From Siphonodentalium dalli (taxonomy: Eukaryota > Mollusca > Scaphopoda > Gadilida > Siphonodentaliidae): 64,000 bases of DNA. The stretch spans positions 47,993,797 through 48,057,796 of the forward strand of contig CP136061.1 of NCBI GenBank assembly GCA_032622095.1, written 5' to 3'. A program made the translations under genes and the position numbers. Positions 35,146 to 46,336 of this stretch are shown in pieces (the first letter of the stretch is position 1; each line of letters starts with the position of its first letter). The notes beneath the pieces were generated by a model, which was given only the letters and a program-made list of their open reading frames with translations, had not been told where the DNA came from and did no database searches.

Positions 35146-35279
35146 TTATGTACTTGTTCGGGTGCATGAAACTGATAAGTTAGTATTCAGGTGCTATGCC
35201 AACTGGAGGAATGTAACATTCTACTAACACCACCGAATGTATCAAGCAAATCGACCGTATACCACTCCATAAAAAAACA

Positions 35280-36290
35280 TTGTCTGAACTACGCTAAATT
35301 GTAAATATTTACTACTCGAATCGGGACCCTTCTATCGAAAACGATATTGGACAATAAGGCCCCTCCCTACATAACGAAACTTTTGCCTCTTACCGTTGGG
35401 GAATCATGTAGATACCCAATTAGAAATCCGTTACGATACGTCAACTATTCCACGAACACAACTCACTTTAAATCAAGTTTCCTCCCAACTATGATTGCTG
35501 AATGGAATGTATCGTGCAAAATAACAACTGATGCAAAAAAACTCACAGACCCCACATCAGAACCAACTAAGGACGAAATACTTGCTAATATGTATAATAA
35601 TTTACGCATAGAAGAGACATCAATAAGACCCCCTTCTTACTACAATGTCGGGAGGAGAACATCAAATATTTTGCAATGTAGGCTCCGAAACAACTGCAGT
35701 GATCTCAACTTCGATAAATTTAAAAATTACATATCCTCAAGCCCGTGTTGCTCCTGCGGTAACCAATGTGAAGACGCAAGCCATTTTTTCTTCGAATGTC
35801 CTTTCTACACAGAAGCAAGGAACCGTATGTGGACACGACTAGATGAGCATAAAGTGGTCATCACCAGTATTAAAGATATTCTCTTTGGCATACCCGAAAT
35901 TAGTGACACCTTGAACAGGCGATTATTCGAGACAGTACATCATTCATCATTTCCACAGACCGATTTCAGTAATCATTATTCCATTGACTCCGCCCACTGC
36001 CACAGCCACAACTACAACCTACATGTGTTTGATTGGGAGCCGGTTCCCCTATGTATACATAGCCGATCACATGGGACACCGTCTCTCACACAAATAACAA
36101 CAAAACTTTCATTCCTGCAAAACCATCGACTTGAATTCATCAGCAGCTGAACGCCAGGGGAGAGGAGCTTCACTAAGTTTCGTAACTTGTGCTCCGATCC
36201 CCTGTGCACCCACAACATCATCCATATATTCTGTTTGTAAATTATTCCATGTATTTGTGGGTCACAATAAATATGTTCAAACAAACAGAA
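35280..36290 (+). pseudogene. LINE 3' end: reverse transcriptase C-terminal region and 3' UTR
   Basis: The frame from about 35347 to the stop at 36148-36150 carries LLPLTVGESCRYPIRNP, FKSSFLPTMIAEWNVSC, a block YYNVGRRTSNILQCRLRNNC, and a zinc-binding-like CCSCGNQCEDASHFFFECPF segment (C-C-H-C spacing). These are typical of the region after the reverse transcriptase domain in several invertebrate LINEs. It lacks all catalytic blocks, so it is a 5'-truncated copy. The tail end after FETVHH differs from what I expect for the family, probably by frameshift. An AATAAA at 36269-36274 is a plausible element polyadenylation signal. The start at 35347 is only the first methionine; the homologous region likely begins near 35280. 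Confidence 0.75.
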
Positions 36291-36700
36291 AACGATTTCG
36301 CCATCGGCAGTCACTGCATGTTATTAATATATAAGAATGACGATGTGTGTTGTCAATTTAGATAGAATATTTGCAAAAATAAATACCTTGAACAGGATTA
36401 TTCTCCATTTCTATTTGATCACCCTACCGGAGTGTTTCACATCACTCTATAAGGAACATTTTCTGACTGAGAAATTTGTACCCCTCGTTATTTTTTCGAC
36501 TTATTTAGTTTCCCTGTCAAAACTTAGCCCAAGTAGTGATTCATGGCATGATATACAATATATGAAACTAATAGCATATATGTTAACGAAATTCTAGTTT
36601 ATAATGCATACAGAGGCATAGAATAATATTTTTAATCTCTAGTGATATATGATGGCAGGTCAATGGAAATAACGTATTATTGTAATACAAAAATAAAATA
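36291..36700. other. No gene recognised
   Basis: The open frame at 36337-36597 has no recognised motif and AT-driven composition, so I do not call it. Confidence 0.35.
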
Positions 36701-36828
36701 TTACTCAACTAGCTTTAGCGACACCATGCTCTTCTCTTCGATTTTGCGGTAATACTCCGGGTCGGATCTTTCACCTAATCCTTTGATAGGGTTCTTAAGC
36801 ATGTCGCGGGCCAGATTAACCACGACGC
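36701..36828 (-). CDS. Candidate short terminal exon, unknown protein
   Basis: The minus strand reads VVVNLARDMLKNPIKGLGER then SDPEYYRKIEEKSMVSLKLV, ending at a TAA (36701-36703). The composition is strongly protein-like (mixed charged and hydrophobic, amphipathic), and the stretch is richer in G+C than its surroundings, unlike the AT-driven frames nearby. I do not recognise the protein. In-frame stops lie immediately upstream (near 36830), and I see no convincing pyrimidine-tract acceptor, so it may be a terminal exon with an odd acceptor or a processed fragment. No AATAAA follows closely. Confidence 0.35.
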
Positions 36829-37179
36829 GTGGCGGTGTTTATTAAAAGGTTTAGAGGGACATTAGCGCGCTAATGGTTTTGTAAGACATAGGAGATTTCT
36901 CAGGAAAATACAATATTTAAACCTCAGGAAATCTATCGAGTGGTAATTGGTGGTCATTGATTGGTGTAATATGATTATCCGTTGCATTCAGATATAAATT
37001 TGCGGAGGTTACTTTTCTACTGAACAAATATGAAGATTTTACGTGCACCTTATGTCTGGTAATTTCTGGAGAATAAAAGAACATTGCTCAAAAAGGTCGT
37101 TCCATATTAGGTTGTCTAATATTCTCACGAGATAACTGCTTTCCAGCGATTTGTGAGAGAAGCTACAACGATTTGAAAG

Positions 37180-37202
37180 ATGGATAAATCAGAAACTCAA
37201 AG
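37180..37202 (+). CDS. Candidate first coding exon (8 codons)
   Basis: ATGGATAAATCAGAAACTCA leads to AAAG followed by GTATGT, a good 5' splice donor, giving MDKSETQ before an intron. The A at -3 and G at +4 of the ATG fit a Kozak context. No downstream exon was identified in the window, so this is only a pattern-level candidate. Confidence 0.2.
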
Positions 37203-37297
37203 GTATGTGTTTTAATTATCTGTGAAACATTTCCGAAAACAAACTTGAAACCAATGAGAAAACGTTCTTTTACTTTCTCCGTAAGTTTCACGTATAG

Positions 37298-37805
37298 ACC
37301 ATGCCATGAATCTCTATAATCTGGTGATAACGCCAGTAGAGATAATGTTCCACCAGTAAAACACTGGGAACATTTTGAAGTTTTGACAGGGAACCTTATA
37401 AAGTCGAAAAAATAACACGGGAAATATATTTCTAAGTTATTATCTGTTCCCTATAAATGTACGTCACTGTATGTGATGGTTCCGACTCGAAATTTCACGA
37501 TTTAAGTGACTTCGAGAACGATTTCGTTTTGCGTCGCTTACAATTATGGAATTTCTCCTGGGCAATTAATTATTAATGTTTATGCGATATCGGCTCACAA
37601 ACGTCACAGAAAATCATGCAATTTCGAGTCCACAGTGAAGTACATTAGTAAGGAACAGATACTAACTAAAAATATATTCCCCGTGTCATTTTATAATTAT
37701 ATATATTATCATTATAATGTTCCCTGTCAAACTTTCAAAAGTTCCCAGGTGCATGGTGGAATATGATCTCGGGCGTTAGCCAGAGTAGATATTCATGGCA
37801 TGATC
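37298..37805. mobile_element. Long-arm foldback element (ATGCCATGAATCTCT family)
   Basis: The ends are inverted: CATGCCATGAATCTCT on the left, complement ATTCATGGCATG at 37790-37803. Inner arms pair GTTCCACCAGTAAAACACTGG and TTGACAGGGAACCTTATAA with their degenerate complements near 37720-37765. The arms are about 200 bp around a short centre. Frames inside are structural artefacts. Confidence 0.8.
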
Positions 37806-39910
37806 TAACTTTCGCGGTAATTATTTAGGGAAACAACTAACAACTATCGCTTGTCATTAATTGTATACAGTTTAAAAATTTAAATATTTCTGAGGTGATA
37901 ATTATTATCATATATACGAATTATATATAGTCTGTCTATATGGCTGCAGACACATGCACCACAGTTGCGATGGTATATATAGTAGTACAATTTATTATGG
38001 TGGAGTTTGGTGGCAATTGTTCGTCATAATTCTGTGCCATGTTGCCTGATGAGTTTCCGCACAATGAGTCGACTGGACCAATTAACCAATAGCGTATCAC
38101 CAAGGTTGATCTCTACTCATTACGTTTTGCTACATTGTATATATATATTAATATATCATGCACGTAGTACGTTTTATTTATATGATATCAATGCATATTT
38201 ATCTACTTATATTAATTTCATGCGTATTAAATAAGTTCTCCAATTGCGTTTTGTTATTTTGCGACGTTTAGTTCTACGTTTAAGTCCGTTTACATTATCA
38301 TTTGGGCCGATGAATCTGTGTCGGAACGGTTGGGGGAAATGCAGCTGAGAGAAAGTATCTGGAATAAACAAAGCGAACTTATACAAGGACCAAAATAAGA
38401 AAAGGGCTGATTATAACAAACTTTCGGAAAAATTATTGTGCGAACATGCAGCGGGCGACATGGCCAGCTATGGCATATTAATTATGTCACCATACTCCAC
38501 CATTATAAATTGTCACACCTACTATGCCATCGCTACTGCATGCGGTACGTGGGTCTGCAGCCTATATCATACAGGAAAACCATAGTCAGAAATGGTAACG
38601 CGCTCAAGATAATATATTATATACCCATGATTGTAATTATAGAATATAAAATATATTGGTTTCACGAATGACCAATTCATAGAATTAATCGCCTTGCACT
38701 TCTTGGCATCCGAATAACAATTGAAATTGAAATTCCCAAGTACACCTTTTACCGGACTCGGCATCCGGGTCGCAGTTCCACTTTTAATCCGTCCAAAAAT
38801 TCCCATTCTATAATTAAAACGCCCATGCGCCCACCGTATACCAAGAAACAGCGAAACATTATACACGCGGAGCGTGGAATGACGTGTTTTGATCACCGGG
38901 ACATGACAAAATATTAAGCAAGCAATTGCACATGTGTGTCTATTTGGTTCAATTTGAGGTTCGAAGATTACATGTTGCTCAGTGCTTCTGTCACATTTCG
39001 GGTGACAAATGTACATGTAATAGTATACTTACCTTCAAATAAACTTTTGGTAAAATTAGCGCATGCATGTATCAGAGAGAAAAAGGTGTAACGATAAAAA
39101 ACGTTCAATAAATTCGCGTTCCTGGTTTCAGTTGCATGCCAGTGGTGCATTCCTTATTTAAAGGTACGGGTGGCGTTCGTTGCAGAAATATTCATATTTG
39201 TTCAAATCGCAATCAACAGAGGGAATGTTAAAATATATATAGTTTTGTTCATATAATTATGCCAAACATAATCAGCGCGTAAATAGTATATTGTCGTCAA
39301 GACGCACGATGGTGTACGTAAACACGAGCCTGCTCGTGTTACAGAAGTTTTGCTTCTGTTTACATAACACAGCGCAATTATATTGGTTAATCACCCACAA
39401 ATGATATAAACGCTCTTAATTATTTCCATATCAGGAAAATAGTAACAAATAATGCTCCTTATGTTTACCATATCCGGATCTAAACAAAAGCCAGGTTCTG
39501 TAACGTTTTTGCTTTTGTTTACATAACAAAGGAAAACATTTGACAATAACATACTGTTTATGCCATATTTCTGATTGGTATAAGAACAATGTATGACTAT
39601 ATTTTACTATTATTTCTGTTTATGGCGGTTTTTGACGGAGGTGAATATTTTAACAGCATACGCCGCCCGTATCTTTAATATCTGTATACCACGCAAAATT
39701 ATTTTTAAGTTTGCATGATTGAGCTTCGCGTTCAGTTGATAAAATTTAACTTATATATTTGAACTTTTAACTTGGCAACGGTACGTGCTATAATATCTCA
39801 CAATGCAGAGCACAGTCTCTCGTTCTTGATAATAAATAATAACGAAATTGGTGACCATTTAGATTTAACATCAACGTGATAAAATTTCCTAAACAAATTT
39901 CCGCTTACCC
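37806..39910. other. No gene recognised
   Basis: At 38574-38604 a 30-bp stretch (encoding KTIVRNGNALKI on the plus strand) matches the end of the exploded gene at about 28890-28945. The phrase TTTTGCTTNTGTTTACATAACA repeats at 39348 and 39508. CGCTCTT...TTTCCATATCAGGA at 39411 recurs at 51610. Nothing else is recognised. Confidence 0.5.
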
Positions 39911-39938
39911 CGGGGGGGGGGGGGGGGGGGGGGGGGGG
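39911..39938. repeat. Long poly(G) tract
   Basis: An unbroken run of about 28 G following CCCC. Such a run is prone to polymerase slippage, so its length may be unreliable. Confidence 0.9.
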
Positions 39939-40147
39939 TGAAAACAATTTTTCCGGCACGTATGCCGGGGTGGGTGGGTGTTCAAAGCCACTAACAAGCA
40001 ATTTTTTCCGCAACTAAAAAATAAATTTCCTGCTTGTTTTTTTAGTGTTTTGGCAATGAGTTGGGCTTCAAAACCACTTTGAATGAGAGAAATAATGTAA
40101 TTCTAACTGGTAAACTGACTGCAGGCAGTTATCGTGTTGTATTTAGT

Positions 40148-40250
40148 TGAAATCCAAGATGGCCGCTGGCAGCCATGTTTTTTTGGCCGAATGACCTCAA
40201 AATGACTCATTCCTATTTACATGTCCATGTTAACATCCATGATAAATAGT
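40148..40250 (+). repeat. Single unit of the 'aagatggc' repeat
   Basis: AAATCCAAGATGGCCGCTGG, then CCGAATGACCTCAAAATGAC and GTTAACATCCATGA. It is one unit of the array at 60385-62035 in the same orientation. Confidence 0.85.
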
Positions 40251-41617
40251 ATGCACAGAAATTCATATACAGCTGTTTACAGTGAATTTCCCCCCGCAAA
40301 TCTCTGTTTTAGTATTAAAGGGGGGGGGGGGTGGGTGTCGAAAAATGGTCGGAAAAAACTGCCGAAAACGAAAAAAAAAATCCGACCCCCTGCTTACCCG
40401 GTGAATGTCATGCATCGCGAACACATCATATGCAAGAACTTCGAAAATAAATTTAATATGACGAAAATAATCATAAAATGTAACTTTTATTAACGCTCTT
40501 TAACAAATAGCGTAAATAGAGTTCGGGAACCATACATTTTGTGTTCGAAGTGGTGGTATATTTTATGACTCCAATGCGTCTCTCGTGGACATATACTGCA
40601 TGCTGATAGAAAGGTAGTTCGTAAATTCCAAGTAAAGGCACTGTGTACGGTGCATGTACCCCACTTACATTATACACTGGTAAATCCTGGTGTATTTCCA
40701 TCACATACAAACATTAACATGGGAGCCTATGTACCCGCGATTTTGAGATTGATTGGATTCACCTCGAAGAGTTGTTAACATTTTGGACTTAGATATATAA
40801 AATCCCAACCCACCTACATTCTTGTCCCTGATTGAAATACGCTGTGTAGGATCGGTGGTGTAAATCTGAACTGCTCCAATGACAACATACCAGACTTTAC
40901 CAGACTTTAGTCTAGAGATATGACTATTATATATAAGATTCATATATCATTCCCCTAGTATTACTTGTATATTATTGTATGGTATTACCTCGCCTCGATC
41001 ATTCGAGTATTACCTCGCCTCGATAAATCGAAATCAAATGATGTGTTATTAGCTGACACTTAATATTAATACTAGGGAATGTAGAACTCAGTTGTTATTC
41101 ACAAAATCCATCTCTGACTGGAACCAACCCATATAAAAGGCACCATGGTTGTAGTGCCACCTTTTGAACTAACTGATGACCTTTGGAGTACAACGTTTTT
41201 TTTTATAGAGCGTTGTTTTCTCTCAAAGAAATCTATATTAACGGATATATTCAGAAATATAAAAAAAAAATACAGACATTTAAAGAGCTTTTTCTAAAGA
41301 GCCTTTTTCCAGATTTTTTTTTTATTTGCTTCTGATGTTCTGATTTAGATGGGATTTTTTTTACCAATGTATGTTATGTTTCACCAGCATTTTACGATAG
41401 TAAAATGTGGTACATGCTTTTACTTGGAATTTACAAGGTTAATGATTTTACGAGAGTAAAGTGTGGTACACCATGCCTTTACTTAGAATTTACAAAGGTG
41501 TGTCCTTTTTTTTACATGGGTCTACATTGCATTTACCAGAGTATATCATTGCAAATCTGACTTTACCATGATTTACTTGGAATTTACAAGGGTTTGTCCT
41601 TTTTACATGCATGGGGT
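40251..41617. other. No gene recognised
   Basis: Includes a G run at 40320-40331 and, at 41380-41600, three loose repeats of 'TACTTRGAATTTACAAGG' with TTTACC flanks. There is no exon. Confidence 0.4.
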
Positions 41618-42987
41618 TTAGGGTGGATACACACATGCATGTAATCTCTGTAAATATCGTGTATTTGGCGTTTTACATGGATCATACACACCGTGTAATA
41701 TGTGTCCGCTGACAACCCAATCATTGTGACTGTGTTTAACCACAGTGAGTTAAACTCTGAACCGCTGAAGAGCCGTTGACTGGGACGAAGTCGTCAGGCC
41801 GCTTAAAATAATTATTCGCCCGATAACTCAAATGGTCGACGCTCTGTTTAAATCATTGTCAGTCTTCTATTGATGTTAATACCAGTGATGGCATCTTCCC
41901 CAACGCAGGGGGCTATGACCTACAACATGCACGGGGAGCTATATTATCCCAGAAGCTACCGAATTCACCATTGCATATTTCCTCGACGGGGGGGGGGGGT
42001 CTGTGCTGCCCTGAGTCCTGACACCCTGCTTTATAAATATCGTAGTCATGTCTGTCGTGTCTGTTTTCTACGAGTGATTAATCTAATATGCAGCAATTTA
42101 TGCTATTCATATAATTATGAACATATTATACAGCTTTAAATTTGAATGCATGGTGTTGCTGTTTGTCTTCATTCGGCGAAATGGTTGCCTAGCTACGAGT
42201 TCCCAACTACGTCACCTTTCCTCTCTTGTGTTATACAGTTATACATGTATACGCAAAATTTACAACTATGGATATTTAAGTAAAACATTATATTGTAATT
42301 CTTGCCCAGATAATCCCGGCTGATACATTCAATTAACTCCCATAGTTATTGGAAGCTTTCGAGAACCAGCCCCTCCCCCCAATCATGGATTATGGTCGAA
42401 AATGTTATAATTCAAGCTTGTGACAGTTAGGAGCTTGTTCAACCTTTGGCTTGAGAAACATATATATAAATGGGGGGGGGGGGTGTCACTCTTTTTAATT
42501 TCAACGCTGTACCTGCATTATTTTTTGGCGCTATAATGAATATTTACAGTCCCAATTGAATTAATGTTATCACATGAGCTCGCTCTCAAATTATCAGAGA
42601 AATCTCAACAAGCCGGTATCATCCTATAAAAGAATTCTGCATATTTTATTTTTGTTTTGGATGACCCTGTTTCCAAGAAATGACAGAAACATATCAAGTA
42701 TAAAATCGACCGGCTCTAATCCACTTTCCGAAATGAATTATAACTCGTGAAAAACAGCAACATATATCAGACAAGAATTACTCATTTCGGCATCCATGAA
42801 AGAAGACATGTTTATGACTGGCCTGAAATTTCTTGATGGTAGTTTGTTTGATAATGGCTTATAACTACTCACTGGTGAAATTGACCTCTCGCGGGCAGGT
42901 GATTAATTTTGTCAATTATTGGTGTGGCCATGTAAAATACATGTATTTTACATACAGACATTACATGCATGTGTGTATCCACCCTTA
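41618..42987. mobile_element. Harbinger-like TIR element, 1.36 kb, non-autonomous
   Basis: 24-bp perfect terminal inverted repeats (GGGTGGATACACACATGCAT and onward at 41621; complement ending at 42984) are flanked on both sides by TTA (41618-41620, 42985-42987). A TWA duplication and GGG-starting ends are characteristic of PIF/Harbinger elements. No transposase frame survives; the longest frames are under 90 codons. Confidence 0.75.
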
Positions 42988-44099
42988 GGGTGGATACACA
43001 CATGCATGTAATCTCTGTAAATATCGTGTATTTGGCGTTTTACATGGATCATACACACCGTGTAATATGTGTCCGCTGACAACCCAATCATTGCGACTGT
43101 GTTTGACCACAGTGAGTTAAACTCTGAACCGCCGAAGAGCCGTTGACTGGGACAAAGTCGTCAGGCCGCTTAAAATAATTATTCGCGCGATAACTCAAAT
43201 GGTCGACGTTCTGTTTAAATCATTGTCAGTCTTCTATTGATGTTAATACCAGTGACGGCCTCTTCCCCAGCGCAGGGGGCTATGACCCCCAACATGCACG
43301 GGAGCTATATTATCCCAGAAGCTACCAACTTCACTATTGCATATTTCCTCGACGGGGGGTGTGCATCCAGCACCCTGAGTCCTGACACCCTGCTTTATAA
43401 ATATCGTAGTCATGTCTGTCGTGTCTGTTTTCTACGATTGATTAATCTAATATGCAGCAATTTATGCTATTCATATAATTATGAACATATTATACAGCTT
43501 TAAGTTTGAATGCATGGTGTTGCTGTTTGTCTTCATTCGGCGAAAGGGTTGCCTAGTTACGAGTTCCCAACTACGTCAACTTTCCTCTCTTGTGTTATAC
43601 TGTTATACATGTATACGCAAAATTTACAACTATAGAATATTTAAGTAAAACATTACATTGTAATTCTTGCCCAGATAATCCCGACTGATACATTCAATTA
43701 ACTCCCATAGTTATTGGAAGCTTTCGAGAACCAGCCCCTCCCCCAATCATGGATTATGGTCGAAAATGTTATAATTAAAGCTTGTGACAGTTAGGAGCTT
43801 GTTCAACCTTTGGCTTGAGAAACATATATATAAATGGGGGGGGGGGGGTCACTCTTTTTAATTTCAACGCTGTACCTGCATTATATTTTGGCGCTATAAT
43901 GAATATTTGCAATCGAAATGAATTATAACTCGTGAAAAACAGCACATATATCAGACAAGAATTTCTCATTTCGGCATCCATGACAGAAGACATGTTTATG
44001 ACTGGCCTGAAATTTCTCGATGGCAGTTTGTTTGATAATGGCTTATAACTACTCACTGGTGAAATTGACCTCTCGCGCACAGGTGATTTTGTCAATTAT
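42988..44099. mobile_element. Second, partial copy of the Harbinger-like element
   Basis: Starts immediately after the shared TTA with the same GGGTGGATACACACATGCAT end and follows copy 1 closely (the frame at 43237 is the counterpart of that at 41870). It lacks roughly 170 bp corresponding to 42550-42720 and stops near 44099 without the right terminal repeat. Confidence 0.85.
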
Positions 44100-44545
44100 A
44101 GCCTGTCAAACCACCTGGGGATAGACTGTTCCGATGAACACTCTTTAACTAACTGCACTTAGTACAGAACTGGTTAAGGATGGCCCATCATATATTTCAC
44201 ACAATAACTCAGCCATAGTTTAAGATTGCCCATGCTAGTTGACAATTTTATATGCACGCTTTCAAGTCTAGAAAATAATGAGATTCCAACAGTCGAAAAG
44301 CTTCATGTAGTTATATTACAAGCTGCGTGGTCAGTCCACTGTGTTCGCCTGTCTTCGTACCAGTTGACAAAGTTGACTCAAGGGGTTCAAATTGAATTTC
44401 GCAAACTTGGGAGTTTGGGCTGGTTCAATGCAAGGGGTGTAGATGGGTTGGCATTTTCAACGTGGACACCCCTTAACGGAGAACCTCTAACCACGTTTCT
44501 GAATCCAGCTAAGCCAATCTGACTATCTAAACACACTATATCTTA

Positions 44546-44560
44546 AATTTTCTTTTTAGC
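44546..44560 (+). promoter_or_regulatory. Probable 3' splice site in the ASCL-like 5' UTR
   Basis: TTTTCTTTTTAG is a strong pyrimidine tract plus AG. It is 21 bases before the ATG at 44581, suggesting that an upstream non-coding exon is spliced here. Confidence 0.5.
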
Positions 44561-44580
44561 TATATGTGTTGACAAAGAAA

Positions 44581-45123
44581 ATGGACACGAGGTATTTCGA
44601 GCAGACTCCTCGATTATCATCGCCATCTTGTGAAGACCTCGGAATTCCAAGAAATACAGACGACTATGGATTCACTATGTTGCCAGGCGCTGTTCAAAAC
44701 CATTCACTTCATTTAGAAAGACTGCGATTTGAAGCACTTCATAACAGGGACCCCTTCTCTCCTGGGAGCATCATCCCTCTACCCCCGCCCTACGGAATTG
44801 GTTTTCCAACGGAAATCTCGTTCATAAGGAAACGAAACGAGCGCGAACGAGAACGGGTCAAATGTGTAAACGATGGTTATTTAAGACTGAGGCGCCACCT
44901 ACCGTTGGACGAGAAAGACAAAAACAAGCGAGTGAGCAAAGTGGAGACGTTACGATGCGCTATTCAATATATTAAATATTTAGAAAAACTTTTGGCGGAA
45001 TCGGACACGGATGACGAAAGTGATTCGGCTACAGGTGAAATCACGTTTAACCGAGGACTCATTTCATGTGTCAAAACAGAGACTTCAGACACGGAAGATA
45101 GCTACTGCAGCATGTCAAGTTGA
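44581..45123 (+). CDS. Achaete-scute-like bHLH transcription factor (ASCL3/4/5-like)
   Basis: A 180-residue uninterrupted frame. Residues 83-106 (FIRKRNERERERVKCVNDGY just spans the start) form the basic region with the E-box-reading N-E-R triad, followed by helix 1 (GYLRLRRHLP), a loop and helix 2 (KRVSKVETLRCAIQYIKYLE, 116-135). The FIRKRNERER...RVKCVN signature is that of achaete-scute proteins, closest in my memory to the ASCL3/4/5 group rather than ASCL1/2. The family binds CANNTG E-boxes as a heterodimer with E proteins in the nucleus and acts in neural or epithelial fate choices. The N-terminus (1-80) has a proline-rich IIPLPPPYGIGFP stretch before the domain. The C-terminus is acidic, with VKTE matching a sumoylation consensus. 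The start is ATG 44581 (A at -3, G at +4); the GTG-led extension upstream is not used. The coding region has no intron, as is usual in this family. No AATAAA was seen in the next 250 bp. Confidence 0.93.
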   Translation: MDTRYFEQTPRLSSPSCEDLGIPRNTDDYGFTMLPGAVQNHSLHLERLRFEALHNRDPFSPGSIIPLPPPYGIGFPTEISFIRKRNERERERVKCVNDGYLRLRRHLPLDEKDKNKRVSKVETLRCAIQYIKYLEKLLAESDTDDESDSATGEITFNRGLISCVKTETSDTEDSYCSMSS

Positions 45124-45591
45124 TTGTGTCACGTGGTCCTGAACACTATAGCCAGGTTTAGTTATATGTGCCTGTGAGTTCTGGTCTATATATAGAATAT
45201 AACATTATTTGTCAGGGCGGGAAAATTCTTTTATGGAAACAGCTATGTTCTCCGCATGTATGATCCATTTCTTCTGCACGTCTGAGCATATAATTTGTAT
45301 TGAAAGGACACAAGGCTTTCGAATTGGGCTCACTTGAAATAACATAAAAGTCTGTGAAACAATTATCACAAAAAAGTACACGAAAAAATAGATGACTTTA
45401 TTATTATTTTCATTATTAATAACTCTACAACAAACATGATATTACGAATGACAAACCATTGTTATTTAAACATTACTACTACAGTGCATGGAATTACCGA
45501 TAAAAGTCCAACTAATCCAAAGCTTCATGAAATCTTGACGATACGGCACGATTAGCGATGTTTGTTGATAGATAAGAAATGAACGGCCGTT
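45124..45591. other. Probable 3' UTR and downstream flank
   Basis: AT-rich with no coding signal. The cleavage site cannot be placed because no canonical AATAAA or ATTAAA is visible close to the stop. Confidence 0.4.
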
Positions 45592-45704
45592 TCAATGTGG
45601 TCATAGGATTTTGACCGTGAGAAAAATTCAGCAAACTGCATGAACCCTGAGTTTGCTGAAATTTTACCGCGTTCAAAACCCATGACCACGTTGAATCCGC
45701 CGTT
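45592..45704. mobile_element. Hairpin MITE (AACGGCCG arms)
   Basis: The left arm, AACGGCCGTTTCAATGTGGT then ATTCAGCAAACT, pairs with AGTTTGCTGAA and ACCACGTTGAATCCGCCGTT with a few mismatches. Confidence 0.75.
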
Positions 45705-46190
45705 TATTATTTATATTTATATACTTAAATTCATTATCAACTAGGATTGTCTGTCTTTCCCACTATTTATTCATGGAGTTCAGTTCGGACAGTTCGAATC
45801 CTCGCTTTTTAGAAAACCAAACATTGTGAGAATCCGTTGACGGAGAGCGGAAAAACTGAATTTCACATTATATATAGTATAGACATAAACGAAAGGTCTT
45901 GTTTAGCTTGTAATGAATATAGATGTGTTGATTTCAAGAATGATAATATCTGAAACTAACAATTAAGTTTCGGTTGTGGATGATAAGAAATTGACAACAC
46001 GCCGTTCCACCATAATGATATATTTGTGATGTCGTGGGTTGTGTAATCCGAGTAGATGAGTTTTAGGTGCAGGGTATATAATAACAACAACACTGATTAT
46101 AGACCAAAACAAATTGCTTGCCAAATGCGGACGTGCTGAATAGTCAAACAAGTCGTTCATGTCCGACAATCCCCGGTGAATTCCGGGATC

Positions 46191-46261
46191 AATGTGTTCA
46201 TAAACCTATGAACGACATTGAGAGTGACGTCACGTTACGTTCATAGGTTTATGAACTCATT
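46191..46261. repeat. Hairpin with TTCATAAACCTATGAACG arms
   Basis: AATGTGTTCATAAACCTATG pairs with CATAGGTTTATGAACTCATT. The arms themselves are partly palindromic. A CACGTTACG loop separates them. Confidence 0.75.
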
Positions 46262-46336
46262 GAATCAGGGGGCGTGTCTACCGTAACGTTATGGGGGAAT
46301 CGGAAGCGATATTAGGTGTATGTAAATATATAATAA

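Noticed and set aside
44226-44522. 98-codon frame just upstream of the ASCL-like gene
   Set aside because: No recognised motif and no Kozak or splice support. It lies in the probable intron or 5' flank.
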